Assembly (NCBI RefSeq): GCF_040958095.1
Contig: NC_091156.1
Span: 17,939,468-18,003,467, forward strand
DNA: 64,000 nucleotides
Direction: 5' to 3'
Origin: Procambarus clarkii
Lineage: Eukaryota > Arthropoda > Malacostraca > Decapoda > Cambaridae
Below, piece after piece: positions 1-10,421 of the stretch. The notes below the pieces were generated by a model. That model was given only the letters and a program-made list of their open reading frames with translations, was not told the origin of the DNA and searched no databases. The first letter of the stretch is position 1, and each line of letters starts with the position of its first letter. The position numbers and the translations under genes were made by a program.

Positions 1-628
1 TCTGAAGACAGGGATATGTTTGGGATGATGGACCGAATGCGAGTCACCTGTAATAAAAGATAAACCAAATTTAGCTCGTATGAATAAAATAACAAATGCA
101 AGCAAGCCAACTTAAATGAAAAATTAATGTCAGTTGCCTAGGCTAGGAAATGGTACAACAATAACTAACATGATGAGAGAAGAGAACATTCATAGGAGAT
201 AAGGAATGAAATTTGATTTATTTGAATTGAGAAGGGACTTTATGTAACCTAAGTTAACTGAACTAAGAAGAGGAAAGTTAAATGCTATGCAGTTATAATT
301 AGGCTAATATTACCTATACTACCTTTGCCTGCAGTAGGTAATAGTACTGGAAAATAGCTCACCACTAAAGCAAGTTTTGCTAAATATCTCCCAAAACTAA
401 TTTCTACGTTTAGCAATGTTTCCAGGTATTTAGCTTGCATAACATGAATTTAGACCCTGTAGCTGCATCTCTTCTTTGAACAGAAGAAAAAGTGTCACCC
501 CCCCCATACAGGAGATTCACAGTAAATCCATCAGAAGTGCCTTGTTCATGTTCAATACTCTGACCATTATGAATGCTATAATGCTTATATGAATAAGCAT
601 GAATGCTATATGAATGCTTTTTGTTACA
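1..628. other. AT-rich sequence, no gene seen
   Basis: I see no coding exon, RNA gene or recognisable element here. The segment near 540-605 has short repeats of a GAATGCTTATATGAAT-like motif. Part of 355-430 recurs in inverted orientation near 6550-6655 (motif CCAAAACTTGCTTTAGTGGTG), so it belongs to an unnamed interspersed repeat. Confidence 0.4.
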
Positions 629-812
629 CACCCCCTAGAAGCAGCCCATAGCAGCTGTCTAATTCCCAGGTACCTATTTACTGCTAGGTAAGAGGCACAT
701 CAGGGTGAAAGAAACATTTTGCCCATTTGTCTCCACTTCCACCGGGAATCGAACCCGGAACCTCAGGACTACGAATCCGAAGCGCTGTCCATCCAGCTGT
801 CAGGTGCTCTCT
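629..812 (-). repeat. tRNA-derived SINE, family A
   Basis: Read on the minus strand this has a tRNA-like head: a box-A-like stretch near GGATGGACAGCGCTTCGG, then a box-B-like GGTTCCGGGTTCGATTCCC. A conserved body follows (AAATGGGCAAAATGTTTC, then ACCTGGGAATTAGACAGCTG). The same unit recurs near 14582, 24880, 27655, 43107 and 60563, which marks it as a dispersed SINE and not a functional tRNA. Confidence 0.75.
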
Positions 813-2454
813 ACAAAATCAACCCAAAACTGAGAAAAAATTGCACCAGCATGCATAAGTGGAACAAAGCAAGCAACTACCTGAAGCAAATTCGGTACCC
901 AATTGTAATGATGCAAATGATCATTGCTGTAGTGTAAACACCCTAAACATGATTCCCCGACTGACACAAGGTGGCAGCCCATGTCACTTGAGATGCTACC
1001 CAGCCAGTCCTCTCACTCATGACCCACCCAAATTGAATCCCTATACCACACAAGACATGAGGAACCTGACAGCCCACCAGAAAAATAGTGCTTCAATGCT
1101 TGATTTCTGGGATGGACTGCTCAATAGCTCCCTGGGCTAATTTACAACTGGTGCCTCGACAGAGGAGGCTGGCATTTCTGAAAAAATTAGTAATAAAAAA
1201 TGGGACAAGAACCGAGGCAGAAGAAAATCAATTGCATGCCAAACACCAAAGTGCAACTCAAGTGCAGCCACAGAACAGCATATAATGTACACCACAATGG
1301 TCAAAAACAAGTATTAAAGACTCATAATACAGAAGCTGCAATCTTAGCCAAAAATGCCAGAGAAGGTTAAAGGCAATGATAACCATTACCAAGCCGCAAA
1401 AATAAAAAATCTTGCTTTTGGCAAAGGGCATAAAGCTCCCCAACTTGATGATAAGCAAGGGCTTATAAAATAGGTGCCTTAGAAAAGGAGTCTGCCAACT
1501 GTGGGAGAAACTTGAGTGAGAAGAGAAAATCTCCAAGATACAATCTAAAGACAAGAAAGGAGCAGGTCCATTCAAGGATAGCCAAATGTTTTGTAAGGCC
1601 ACAGAAAAAAGGTCTTATCCACTTCCCATTCTATTGAAATCAGATGGGAGAGAGAGTACCCATGAGAACATTTGACACCACGTATAAACAGCACAACCTA
1701 AGACAAACATAAACAACCTAAGAAGCAAGGTTATCCTTAGATTCCAACCCAATGAACATGGAACAACCCCCTTCCTTACCCTGTTTAGACAATGGACCAT
1801 CACAGTGAAATCTGAATGAGGACAGAGCAGAGCCCTGCATTAGACATGCACAAGAGTGCCATGTAGACTGCCACAAACTCCTGCTATTCCCAAGCTCCCT
1901 TGCATCATTAGAATGAGCCAGAATTCTGGTCCTGTCTCCAGGCCTGTCTGGGGATACCCAGATGCCTGGTGAAGCTCCCAAAAGCCGGTGATCTCAGGTG
2001 GATGTACTAGGATTCTGCAAGAATTTGCAAACAAATCTGAAAAAAGTACAACTTGCCAACTTTTTGTAATATTATTTCTGAACAGGGTACAAAAAACAGA
2101 CAAAAACCAAACTCAAACATTCCTAGGCCTATTGCAGCACATATGTATTATATTAGGCCTAAGACAATGTATATTAGGCCAAGGCTTACCTGGACAAGTT
2201 AAATTAGGTTCTTTAGTTCCTTTTTCATTTTTTAGAATGCCAGTTTGGCTAACTCAGTAATATCAAATGTGAACTCTTTTTGGGTCCAACAATACACTTT
2301 CGTATGTTTCGGCAAATAGTTGCTACAAGTACAGTACAATCCTTATTAGAGGATGGGCTTCTAAAAACCTTATACTCACATTAAATATTACCATAAGAAG
2401 CCTAGGTTGAAATACACAAATTAATTACACTAACGTGATGCATCAATGAGAAAA
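813..2454. other. Unannotated sequence left of CDK5RAP1 exon 2
   Basis: Several short open frames exist on both strands but none resembles a known protein or has splice-consistent boundaries. I looked on the minus strand for the missing C-terminal exons of CDK5RAP1 (the segment after the radical SAM core and the TRAM domain) and found none, so they are probably left of position 1. Confidence 0.4.
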
Positions 2455-2700
2455 TCAGTAGGAGCCGTGTTGAGGATTCAAATCTATGCGCTGGGTGTTC
2501 CCAGACACACTCCAGACAATTAGGCCACGACATGGTCAAAAAGATTGCAACCTGGGGTACTACTGCACCCACAAGGATTCCTTGAGGGTGAGTGCAGTAG
2601 TACCCCTAGTTTGCAATCCCTTTGACTTTGTCGTGGTCTAGTTGTCTGGAGCGTGTGCTGTGCCTGGGAACACCCAGCGCATAGGTTCGAATTCGAATCA
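2455..2700. repeat. Palindromic tRNA-related element (inverted repeat)
   Basis: Two arms of about 115 bases are near-perfect reverse complements, meeting around 2578. Each arm carries GCGCTGGGTGTTCCCAG and a tRNA-like GGTTCGAATTCGAATC. The element would fold into one long hairpin. Related arms occur at 5915-6150 and 6190-6365, so this is a family: either a foldback MITE or two SINE copies inserted head to head. Confidence 0.65.
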
Positions 2701-2796
2701 TGGTACCTACTGATTTTCCCTTAGGTTGAAATTATCCTTTAATATGCAACAATTAATAATATATATACTACTAGCTATAAATATAACAGCACTTAC

Positions 2797-3383
2797 CAAT
2801 TCAAGATATGCTTCTCTTGTGTACCCTCTTCGCATGAGCTCCAAAATTCTTGTACTACCACATTGAGCTGGCAGATGAATGCTTTTACAGATGTTTTTTC
2901 TCTCTTTAATCAAATATAACACATCATCTGGGAAATCTTTTGGGTGCGGCGAGGTAAATCTAATACGCATTTCAGGATCAACTTGAGACACCTTGTCCAA
3001 GAGGTGTGCAAATCTCAGTCCTCCTGTCTTTGGTTTATATATTGTTTTAAATCCCTTAACCAAATTAGAGTCTTTATTTTCATGGTCTACAAAACTTGCA
3101 TGATGAATCTGTGATGTATCTCGATAACTATTCACATTCTGACCTAAGAGAGTTATCTCCTTTACTCCTTGATCAGACAAGTAATGCACTTCCTCGAGAA
3201 TTGATTCAACACTTCGTGAACGTTCTCGTCCTCGAGTATAAGGAACAATACAATATGAGCACATGTTGTCACAGCCACGCATTACTGAGATAAATGCAGA
3301 CATTCTATTTGTTGACAAACTCACTGGTACAATATCAGCATAGGTTTCCTCCAATGACAGCAAAACATTAACAGCCGCTTCAC
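2797..3383 (-). CDS. CDK5RAP1: CDK5RAP1, second coding exon (radical SAM core)
   Basis: This exon encodes the middle of CDK5RAP1, the mitochondrial tRNA methylthiotransferase that converts i6A37 to ms2i6A37 using two iron-sulfur clusters and S-adenosylmethionine. The radical SAM motif CDNMCSYC is intact, followed by [21 protein letters not shown] and [17 protein letters not shown], all hallmark MiaB-family segments. The acceptor is TTTTGTTATAG just above 3383 and the donor is GTAAGT at 2796-2791. The exon is 587 nt; it completes the split codon from exon 1 and ends in phase 0 after ...REAYLEL. The remaining C-terminus (last part of the radical SAM fold and the TRAM domain) is not in the window. 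One change in a normally conserved stretch is visible: PAQCGS, where many homologues have PAQSGS. Confidence 0.93.
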
Positions 3384-3574
3384 CTATAACAAAATGAGAA
3401 AGTTTTTCTTTTATTATTTATGAAATACTGTTGATTTGCCAAGTTAAAAATAAAGTGTCCCACTATAATAAGGTTGTTAGGCAGAAGCAGGAAATGATAT
3501 CTACTGAAATTGTCAAACAGTACCCTCTAGGTTTGGTAAATGTCAGTGCCATTTTTCCATTTGTTACACTTACC

Positions 3575-4290
3575 TGAATTTACCTGAGGGCCACTAACAC
3601 TACTGGCCTCGAAGCCAGCCGCTTGTCTAAAGTCCTCCCCATTTACTGCCTTTTTTTTTTTTTTTTTTTTTTTGAGATATATACAAGAGTTGTTACATTT
3701 TTGTACAGCCACTAGTACGCGTAGCGTTTCAGGCAAGTCCCTGGAATATGATCCCCGCCACAAAGAATCGTTTTTACAACCAAGTACCCATTTTACTGTT
3801 GAGTTAAGCAGAGGCTACAGTTAAGGATTTGCGCCCAGTAAATCCTCCCCGGCCAGGATACGAACCCATGACAAAGCACTCGCGGAACGCCAGGTGAGTG
3901 TCTTACCACTTCACCACGGAGCTTTGATCTTTTTCAGTTGGATTTTAAAATTTAACAGTTTTGGCATTTACTACTTCGGTGGGTTGGCAGTTCCATGGGT
4001 TGAACTTGAAACCGTTGCTCCTTGTTTGTGTTACATCTGACCTTTTGAAGAAATTGTCCAGATCAACATCCTCCAAATTGTCCAGTACAGTATTTTATAA
4101 GTTTCAATGAGATCAACCCTATCATGCCTGGTTTGCAATGTTGTTAGCCCTATAGCCCTCAACCGTTCCTGATACGCAAGTTGATTTAGCTCTAGAATTA
4201 TTTTTGTTGCCCAGTGTTGAACTTTTTCCAGAGCAGCTATGTTCTCCCAAAGATGAGGTCTCAGAAGGATATAGTTGCTCTAAGGAAACG
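3575..4290 (-). mobile_element. CR1-like LINE 3' end, interrupted by a SINE
   Basis: Minus-strand translation gives the C-terminal region of a non-LTR reverse transcriptase, with RSDVTQTRSNGFKFN-like and LPTEVVNAK-like segments. It matches the plus-strand LINE at 5260-5860 in inverted orientation. A family B SINE (3651-3925) splits it. Confidence 0.65.
3651..3925 (-). repeat. tRNA-derived SINE, family B, with poly(A) tail
   Basis: On the minus strand it starts with a tRNA-like head (GTGAAGTGGTAAGACACTC, then GGGTTCGTATCCTGGCC). The body contains CCCAGTAAATCC-related and GCCTGAAACGCTACGCG segments. It ends in a run of more than 20 A residues (T-run on the plus strand at 3651-3674). It sits inside an older LINE fragment of the same orientation. 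Relatives lie at 8690, 19300, 44130, 53395 and 59605. Confidence 0.8.
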
Positions 4291-4419
4291 TGTTCCTGAA
4301 AATTTTAAACGCTAACATGGATGGAGTGAGATAAAAAAATACTGGAGCTAAATGATATTAAACAGCTGAAGACGTCAGACATTGTTGCACTAACCGAGAT
4401 GAAATTCGAAGGTGATGTT
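4291..4419 (+). mobile_element. LINE endonuclease 5' fragment
   Basis: A short plus-strand stretch gives ...NANMDGVR... and, in a second segment, ELNDIKQLKTSDIVALTE, typical of the start of an apurinic-type endonuclease domain in CR1/Jockey LINEs. It ends at the TTAA flanking the next element. Confidence 0.55.
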
Positions 4420-4423
4420 TTAA

Positions 4424-5255
4424 CACTTTCGCACCTACGGCATGCGCACCACCAACTTAGAGGTCATTCCCCCTGCGTGCGGGCGATCACGTGGCAACAC
4501 CGAAATGTATATACTCGGTTTAGTTTTCTCACCTTAATACTCGTGATACGTTGTTCGTTTTGGTATCATTGTGTTCGCGATTAAATTCCCTGCAAGTGTA
4601 TATGTATATAATGTCCAAATGCCTGGCATGATTCCCTGCAGCAAAGCCTAAAGTTACCCGTGAACGAGCACCAATTTGCACACTGCACCCTAATGTGTAT
4701 ACTCGTTCAGTTTGATAACATCAATTTTCGTGTTACGTCTTTCATTTTGGTATCAACTTGTTAGCAATATAAAGGCGCGTATTTTAAAACTAGTCCCATA
4801 ATAATAGAGCAATAACTTGAATTTAAACAAATATTTTAATTTTGGACACTCATCATCATAAAATTATTTATATCCTTCCAGTGTTCTGACATAAATTTCC
4901 GTGTTACATATTTCATTTTGGTATCAAATTGTTTGCAATCTAAAGGCATGCATTTTAAAACTAGTTCCATAATAATAGCACAATAAATAGAATTTTAACA
5001 AATATTTTAACATTTTTACCAAAAACATATTTATAATCTTTCAAGTGTTCTGACATAAATTTTCGTGTTACATCTTTCACATTGGTATCAAATTGTGCGC
5101 ACTCTAAAGGCTCTCATTTTGAAACTATCCCGAAATCGATCAGATAAAAAATTAATTTTATACAAATATTTTTGTATCGGATGCGAGCCCTGTTCGCTGC
5201 TCGGACTCTAGAGAAAAAAATTGGATGCGAGGGGTGTCTGAAGAGTGCGTTAGTG
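4424..5255. mobile_element. TTAA-flanked non-autonomous DNA element (piggyBac-like), copy 1
   Basis: The element is bounded by TTAA at 4420-4423 and 5256-5259. Its terminal inverted repeats read TTAACACTTTCGCAC on the left and TTAACACTAACGCAC (reverse complement) on the right. The inside is AT-rich and built of diverged internal repeats of about 180-220 bases (motif CATTTTGGTATCAAATTGT). No transposase is encoded. A second copy lies at 37627-38634. A TTAA target is the signature of piggyBac transposition, so I infer a piggyBac-mobilised MITE. Confidence 0.65.
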
Positions 5256-5259
5256 TTAA

Positions 5260-5860
5260 GGAAAAGAAGGTACTGTAGTGTTTTAACTGTATAAATCTCT
5301 GGTGTGGCCCCACTTGGATTATTGTATCCAAGCATTGAGAACTCATCTTCAAAAGGACATAACTGCTCTGAAAAAAGTGCAAAACTGGGCAACGAAAATT
5401 ATTCCAGAACTAAGTCATCCTCTCATACCAGGAACGTTTGAGTGTCATAGGGCTAACAGAACAGCAAACTAGGCATGACAGGGTGGATCTCACTGAAACT
5501 TTTAAAATACTGAACAAGTTGAAGGTGTTGATCCAAACAATTTCTTCAAAAGGTCAGATGTAACACAAACAAGGAGCATCGGTTTTAAGCTCAACAATCC
5601 ACAGTGTAGGACTGAGAACAGGAGATGCTTTTTCACCCACAGGGTTATAAACCCATGTAACTGTCTACCCTCCGAAGCCATAAACGACAAAACTTAAATT
5701 TTAAAATCCAGCTGGAAAAATTCACAAGGGCAAATGGGGGAACCTTTGACAAGCTGCTGGTTTTCTGTCCTCACCGAGGCCACTAGTATGTTAGTGGCTC
5801 TCGGGTAAATTCAGGAAAATATGCACATAAGATGCCTGTCCTAGACAAAATTAATTATTA
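5260..5860 (+). mobile_element. CR1-like LINE 3' fragment
   Basis: The plus strand reads YKSLVWPHLDYCIQALRT, then LKKVQNWATKIIPELSHPL, FFKRSDVTQTRS and RCFFTHRVINPCNCLP. This is the conserved C-terminal region after the RT domain of CR1/L2-like LINEs. Frame changes and stops show it is dead. Its 3' tail (CTCGGGTAAATTCAGG) is shared with 3575-3650 and 52130-52255. Confidence 0.75.
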
Positions 5861-5914
5861 TTATAAATTAGGAATCAAATAATAATTCAATAATAATAAT
5901 ACTGTAATAATAGA

Positions 5915-6150
5915 ATCTGTGGGAGCCGGGATGAAGGGTTTGAACCTATGCAGTGGGTGTTGCCACACACACGCCCTAGTCAACTAGGCCATGACATGGT
6001 AAAAGGATTGCAACCTGGAGTTCTACTGAACTCACAAGGGTTTTCCGAGGCATCCACTGAAGCCAGGCCAGGATTTTCACACACTCCCCCCTATGCACTC
6101 TGCCTCTGGCATCTAGGAATGTTCTACCTCTGACGGTACTCTTTCAATAC
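5915..6150. repeat. Single arm of the tRNA-related palindromic element
   Basis: It shares GGGTTTGAACCTATGC, the GGGTGTT..CCACACACAC segment and GGATTGCAACCTGG with the left arm of 2455-2700, but has no matching second arm. A CAATGAGAAAATCC-like segment links it to the next copy. Confidence 0.55.
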
Positions 6151-6174
6151 ACATGAGAGGAATCACACTAACAT

Positions 6175-6370
6175 GTGATGTGTCAATGAGAAAATCCATA
6201 GGAGCCGTGATGAGGGTTTGAATCTATGCGGTGGATGTTCCCACGCACACGTCCTAGTCAACACGTCGTGGCCTAATTGACTAAGGTGTATGTGTGGGAA
6301 CACCCAACGCATAGGTTCGAAACCCTCATCACAACTACGGATTTTCTCATTGATACATCATGTTTGTGTG
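6175..6370. repeat. Palindromic tRNA-related element, short copy
   Basis: Arms of about 70 bases (AAAATCCATAGGAGCCGTG... against ...AACTACGGATTTT) meet near 6265. This gives a hairpin with tRNA box-B-like GGTTCGAAACCCTCATC in the arm. It is the same family as 2455-2700. Confidence 0.6.
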
Positions 6371-6689
6371 ATTAGCTCTCAGTGAATAATAATAATTAGC
6401 AGTTTATTTTCCCTTAATATCCTCTAATTTTCATTATATAAACTTTTAAAGAAAGATAAGTTTCTGCCCTTTCCACTCAGGTAACTACTAAGGATTAAGG
6501 CCCACCAAAAGAGAGGCATCGCCTTACATTCAGTGCTTGATTTGGGTCTAAATTCATGTTATACAAGCTAAATACCTGGAAACATTGCTGAACATAGAAA
6601 TTAGTTTTGGGAGGTATTTACCAAAACTTGCTTTAGTGGTGAGCTGCTATTTTCCAGGGCTATTATCTGCTTAAATAATGCAAAGAGGA

Positions 6690-7020
6690 GCTTTGTGAGC
6701 CATTGTATACCATATTTAATAAATCATTAGAGTCAGGCAGAGTGCCAGAGTCGTGGAAGGTTGATAGTGTGGTACCAATTTTTAAGAAAGGAGATAGATC
6801 ACTTGCATCAAGAGGTCACAGATTTAAAATAATTAAACAAAACTGCCTAAGAAATAGTATGAAAATTCAGCATTGAAAATTCAGTGGTAGATGGTTGCAA
6901 CAAGTTAGGTGAGAAGGTGGTGGAGGCCAAAATCATCAGTAGTTTCAAAGCGTTTCAAAGTACAGTACTGTACTGGGAAGACGGGACACCAGGAGCGTTG
7001 CTCTCACCCTGTAATTACAC
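6690..7020 (+). mobile_element. Internally deleted LINE fragment
   Basis: The plus strand gives LYTIFNKSLESGRVPESWK and VVPIFKKGDRS, the region just before the RT fingers. It is then joined directly to a LINE C-terminus (VVDGCNKLGEKVVEA). The RT domain between them is absent, so this copy suffered an internal deletion. Confidence 0.7.
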
Positions 7021-7123
7021 TTAGATAATTATATGATTTAACTATTTCCATGATAAACTAGAAGGCATAATTTGTTAATAACTAGCAAGCTGAAATCCAG
7101 AGAATAAGGTGCCATTTACTGAC

Positions 7124-7950
7124 CTTGATCGGTGAGTGCCAGGAGCCTGGGAAGGTCACGGTAACTGTCTGGACCAGCCACAATATCTATACTTTTATCT
7201 TTTTCCAGCAACTTCTTCTTGAGTCTTTCTGCCATACAACCCAACACTCCAATTTTCATTGGTATGGCCATCTTGTTAAGTGATCGCTTATTTTTTAGGT
7301 TTCGAAGATATTCCAGTTTATTCCAAACCTTTTGTTCGGCACTGTCTCGAATGGCACAGGTGACTACCAGTACCACATCGGCAGTCTCTCTGGAAGTGGC
7401 ACGAACGTAGCCATGATCCCTAAGGACAGACCAGGCCACCTCACTGTCACTCTCATTCATCTGACAACCATACACATCGAAGTATACCCTACGACCGTGC
7501 CCATCGAGGTCCTTAACGCTTACATATGGGTGATGATACTTTCTCTAAATCTCTTTTTGAAAGTTTGTTGTTTGGCTTCTCACCAGCAGTATTATTTGCT
7601 ATAAAATACTCTAAACTCGGACCTACTGGAATTTTTCTTTTTTTTAATTTCATTTCAACGAAAGAATCTTGAGTGTTGGATGACGTTTGAGCACTGGAAT
7701 AGTGCCTAGAGTCATGTCTTGTGCTAAAAACGGTATGTTTGGTGGGATTACTGCTGTCATACTTTAATTTCCCTTGGTCTAAAAAATGACATAGGCCTAG
7801 TGTTGAGCTGTACAACACTTGTAAGTGGTATCCGACCTGTGGCTGCTGGCAACACCGGCCCACTCCACTCACGCGACCATTAACCACTACTTTATATCCC
7901 AGCGTTCTCAACGAGAGCATAATGCAACCGGCAGCAGAACCAGGAAACAT
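7124..7950 (-). CDS. CDK5RAP1: CDK5RAP1, first coding exon (N-terminus and MTTase domain), with apparent frameshift
   Basis: The start ATG is at 7950-7948, with A at -3. The first ~85 residues are basic and serine-rich and suit a mitochondrial presequence. Then come KIPVGPSLEYFIANNT, a conserved CDK5RAP1 N-terminal segment, and the methylthiotransferase domain: YFDVYGCQMNESDSEVAW, VTCAIRDSAEQ and IGVLGCMAERL supply the three cysteines of the second cluster. AGPDSYRDLPRLLAL follows. The donor is CAAG|GTCAGT at 7123. The frame breaks near 7513-7516: the upstream frame ends ...SSPICKR-stop, while the family-like frame resumes as DLDGHGRRVYFDV. One base fewer in CGTTAAGG would join them (PICKRKDLDG). 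No intron fits in the few bases between, so this is either a sequence or assembly error or a real inactivating allele. Confidence 0.9.
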
Positions 7951-7964
7951 GCTGGTTCTTCTAT

Positions 7965-8145
7965 GTCCTGTTAGTGTTGCGTCCTGTTAGTGTTGCGTCC
8001 TGTTAGTGTTGCGTCCTGGTAGTGTTGCGTCCTAGTAGTGTTGGGTCCTGGTAGTGTTGCGTCCAGGTAGTATTGCGTCCTGGTAGTGTTGCGTCCTAGT
8101 CAGTAGTTAGGATCATGATAGTGTTGCGTCCAGGTAGTGTTGTTG
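7965..8145. repeat. 16-bp minisatellite upstream of CDK5RAP1
   Basis: About eleven diverged copies of GTCCTGGTAGTGTTGC lie in tandem, starting only ~15 bases from the CDK5RAP1 start codon. They therefore sit in its 5' UTR or core promoter. Variants differ at the GTTAGTG/GGTAGTG position. Confidence 0.85.
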
Positions 8146-8680
8146 TTGTTGAGGGGACCGGCCCCAAGACCTGGCAGGGGACACGACATATGTATAAATT
8201 AACCCAATAATTAATAACATTTATGATACATATAAATGTTCAAATGCACTGATTTATTTGTTACATTAGTAAATAAAAGATATACGTGAGAAATTAGAAA
8301 CGGAGAATAATATTGTTTGAGGCCCGTATCCGCCCCAAAACCCACAGGTTACAGCACAGTATTATTACGGGACACACATAAATGTACTTAGTTTGTGCCC
8401 GTGCCACCTCTTGCGTGGCTTAATCTTTATCAATCAATCAATCAAATGGAATCTTGTGTCCCTACCCATGTTCCAGAGGCAATTGAACATTACCTCCTTC
8501 ACTGTCTCAGACAGTGGAGAAGGCAATTAGTGCCAGAGGCAGAATTAATTTCAAACAAGTACTTATCACCCTCAAAATACCTTTCGTTACCGAGAATAGA
8601 TTAGAGAGAGATCTCTCACTTACGTATAAAATATTAAATTACCAAAATATCGACTAAATATCTTCAGTAAGCCAAAAAAA
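8146..8680. other. Upstream region of CDK5RAP1, repeat-derived
   Basis: No gene is seen. It starts with GTTGTTGTTGAGGGGACC, a short segment related to 47980-48050. At 8396-8450 it has a fragment of the GATTGATTGATTGATGAAG repeat in antisense; the fuller copy is near 62495-62660. Confidence 0.4.
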
Positions 8681-8685
8681 ACTAG

Positions 8686-8815
8686 CTGCCCGAAACGCTA
8701 TGCGTACTAGTGGCTTTACAAGAATGTAAAACTTCAAGTCTCTGTACTCTCATGAACCCAATGTACATTCTTGCAAATAAATAAATAAATAAAAATTTAT
8801 AAATAAAACTCCAAA
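8686..8815 (+). repeat. SINE family B 3' tail fragment
   Basis: Contains TGCCCGAAACGCTATGCG, then TGGCTTTACAAGAATG and an AAATAAATAAATAAAT tail. This is the 3' end of the family B SINE without its tRNA head. Confidence 0.6.
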
Positions 8816-9240
8816 CACCGGACAATGAACCATAGAAAACGAGAGCCCGCCTACAGGAGCAAGAAGGATCAGCTGACGTAGTAAACACAACATGCTGCCC
8901 CTCGCTGTCAAGCCCATCACGTCTTAGTTCCCATCGCTGCCCTTCATACCAACAATGACACTAAGGCGTAATTCTTAAACTTGTCTCGTTTAGTCGTCGC
9001 CCTTCCATCCGCTGAAAAGAACGACTTCCAAGCCTTGCCTAATGAACAGGAAAGTGGCATTGTTGATGATTTAGGGATGAGGACGATCGTGGGATCATAT
9101 GTGCCCGAAGTGGCATTGTGACGCGTCTCCTGACACCACTCTTGCAGTCGTCGGGAGGAGGTGGAACCCTTGACGCAAACGGCACGGTACCTTAAAGAAG
9201 AGAACCTCTGCTGCCTGCCTGCAGTACTCCTGCCAGAAGG
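8816..9240. other. Unannotated intergenic sequence
   Basis: No coding match. A segment near 9065-9115 (GATTTAGGGATGAGGACG, then GTGGGATCATATG) resembles 47995-48045 and belongs to an unnamed dispersed repeat. Confidence 0.35.
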
Positions 9241-9242
9241 TA

Positions 9243-9880
9243 CCTTCACACTTCAATCACCATCGGTCAGTCATCACTTCCACCACCATCGGTCAATCAT
9301 CTCTTCCACCACCATCGGTCAATCATCCCTTCCACCACCATCGGTCAATCATCCCTTCCACCACCATCGGTCAGTCATCGCTTCCAGCACCTTCGGACTG
9401 TCATCGCTTCCACCACCATCGGTCAATCATCCCTTCCACCACCATCGGTCAATCATCCCTTCCACCACCATCGGTCAGTCATCCCTTCCACCACCATCGG
9501 TCACTCATCCCTTCCACCATCATCGGTCAGTCATCCCTTCCACCACCATCGGTCAGTCATCCCTTCCACCATCATCGGTCAGTCATCCCTTCCACCATCA
9601 TCGGTCAGTCATCGCTTCCAGCACCTTCGGACTGTCATTGCTTCCAGCACCTTTGTACTGTCATCGCTTCCAGCACCTTTGTACTGTCATCGCTTCCAGC
9701 ACCTTTGTACTGTCATCGCTTCCACCACCATCGGTCAGTCATTTCCACCACCATCAGTCAGTCAACGCTTCCACCACCGTCGGTCAGTCATCGCTTCCAC
9801 CACCGTTGGTCAGTCATCGCTTCCACCACCATCAGTCAGTCATCGCTTTCAGTACCTTCATACTGTCATCACTTAGCGGG
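9243..9880. repeat. 26-bp minisatellite, about 24 units
   Basis: Tandem copies of TTCCACCACCATCGGTCAAT plus CATCCC (26 bases). Variant units such as TTCCAGCACCTTCGGACTGT are clustered at two places. The unit is not a multiple of three, so the long open frames here (His/Ser/Pro-rich) arise only because the unit lacks stops in all three plus frames; I do not regard them as genes. Confidence 0.9.
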
Positions 9881-9959
9881 GACGCTAGGCCGCGAAATCA
9901 TCTCGAGATAACCTCAAGATAACCCCTAGATCTCTTTCTTTATCAAACTTCTTTAAAAA

Positions 9960-10421
9960 ATTCTCAAATAATTTATAGGTTGTGTGGGAGTCTATGTTCT
10001 CCTATTCCACATTCCATAAACATGGCATTTATTCACATTAAATTCCATTTGCCAAGTGGTGCTCCATACACTTATTTTCTCCAGGTCTTCTTGAAGGGCA
10101 TGACAATCATCTAAGTTTCTTATCTTCCCTATTATCTTAGCATCCTCAGCAAATAGGTTCATATAATTTTGTATTCCATCTCGTAGATCGTTTATGTAGA
10201 CAATGAACATTACTGTTGCAAGAACTGAACCCTGTGGTACTCCACCTGTAACATTTCTCCAGTCTGATACGTTGCCTCTGATTACTGCCCTCATTTTTCT
10301 ATCAGGAAATTTTTCATCCATGTTAGAAGCTTACCTGTCACCCCTCCAATATGTTCCAGTTTCCAGAACAACCTCTCATGTGTAACTCTGTCAAAAGCCA
10401 TTTTTAGGTCCAGATAGATGT
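9960..10421 (-). mobile_element. CR1-like LINE RT fragment
   Basis: The minus strand encodes [20 protein letters not shown] and [22 protein letters not shown] motifs of CR1-like LINEs. The FADD catalytic box has decayed to FAED. The same sequence recurs at 35460-35770 in the same orientation. Confidence 0.8.

Larger units (their letters stand above)
3384..7123 (-). other. CDK5RAP1: CDK5RAP1 intron 1 (3.74 kb)
   Basis: The intron runs between a GTCAGT donor at 7123-7118 and a TTGTTATAG acceptor at 3384. It holds LINE pieces in both orientations, a SINE with a poly(A) tail, a TTAA-flanked element, two tRNA-related palindromic repeats and a short internally deleted LINE. No further coding exon is needed, because the flanking exons join in phase and match the family continuously (...[20 protein letters not shown]). 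Confidence 0.8.

Noticed and set aside
1258-1602. Missing C-terminal exon of CDK5RAP1
   Set aside because: The minus-strand frame has none of the conserved C-terminal motifs; no acceptor in the right phase was seen.
9161-9922. 253-codon His/Ser/Pro-rich open frame
   Set aside because: It lies wholly on a 26-bp minisatellite whose unit lacks stops in all plus frames; no splice, start or similarity evidence.
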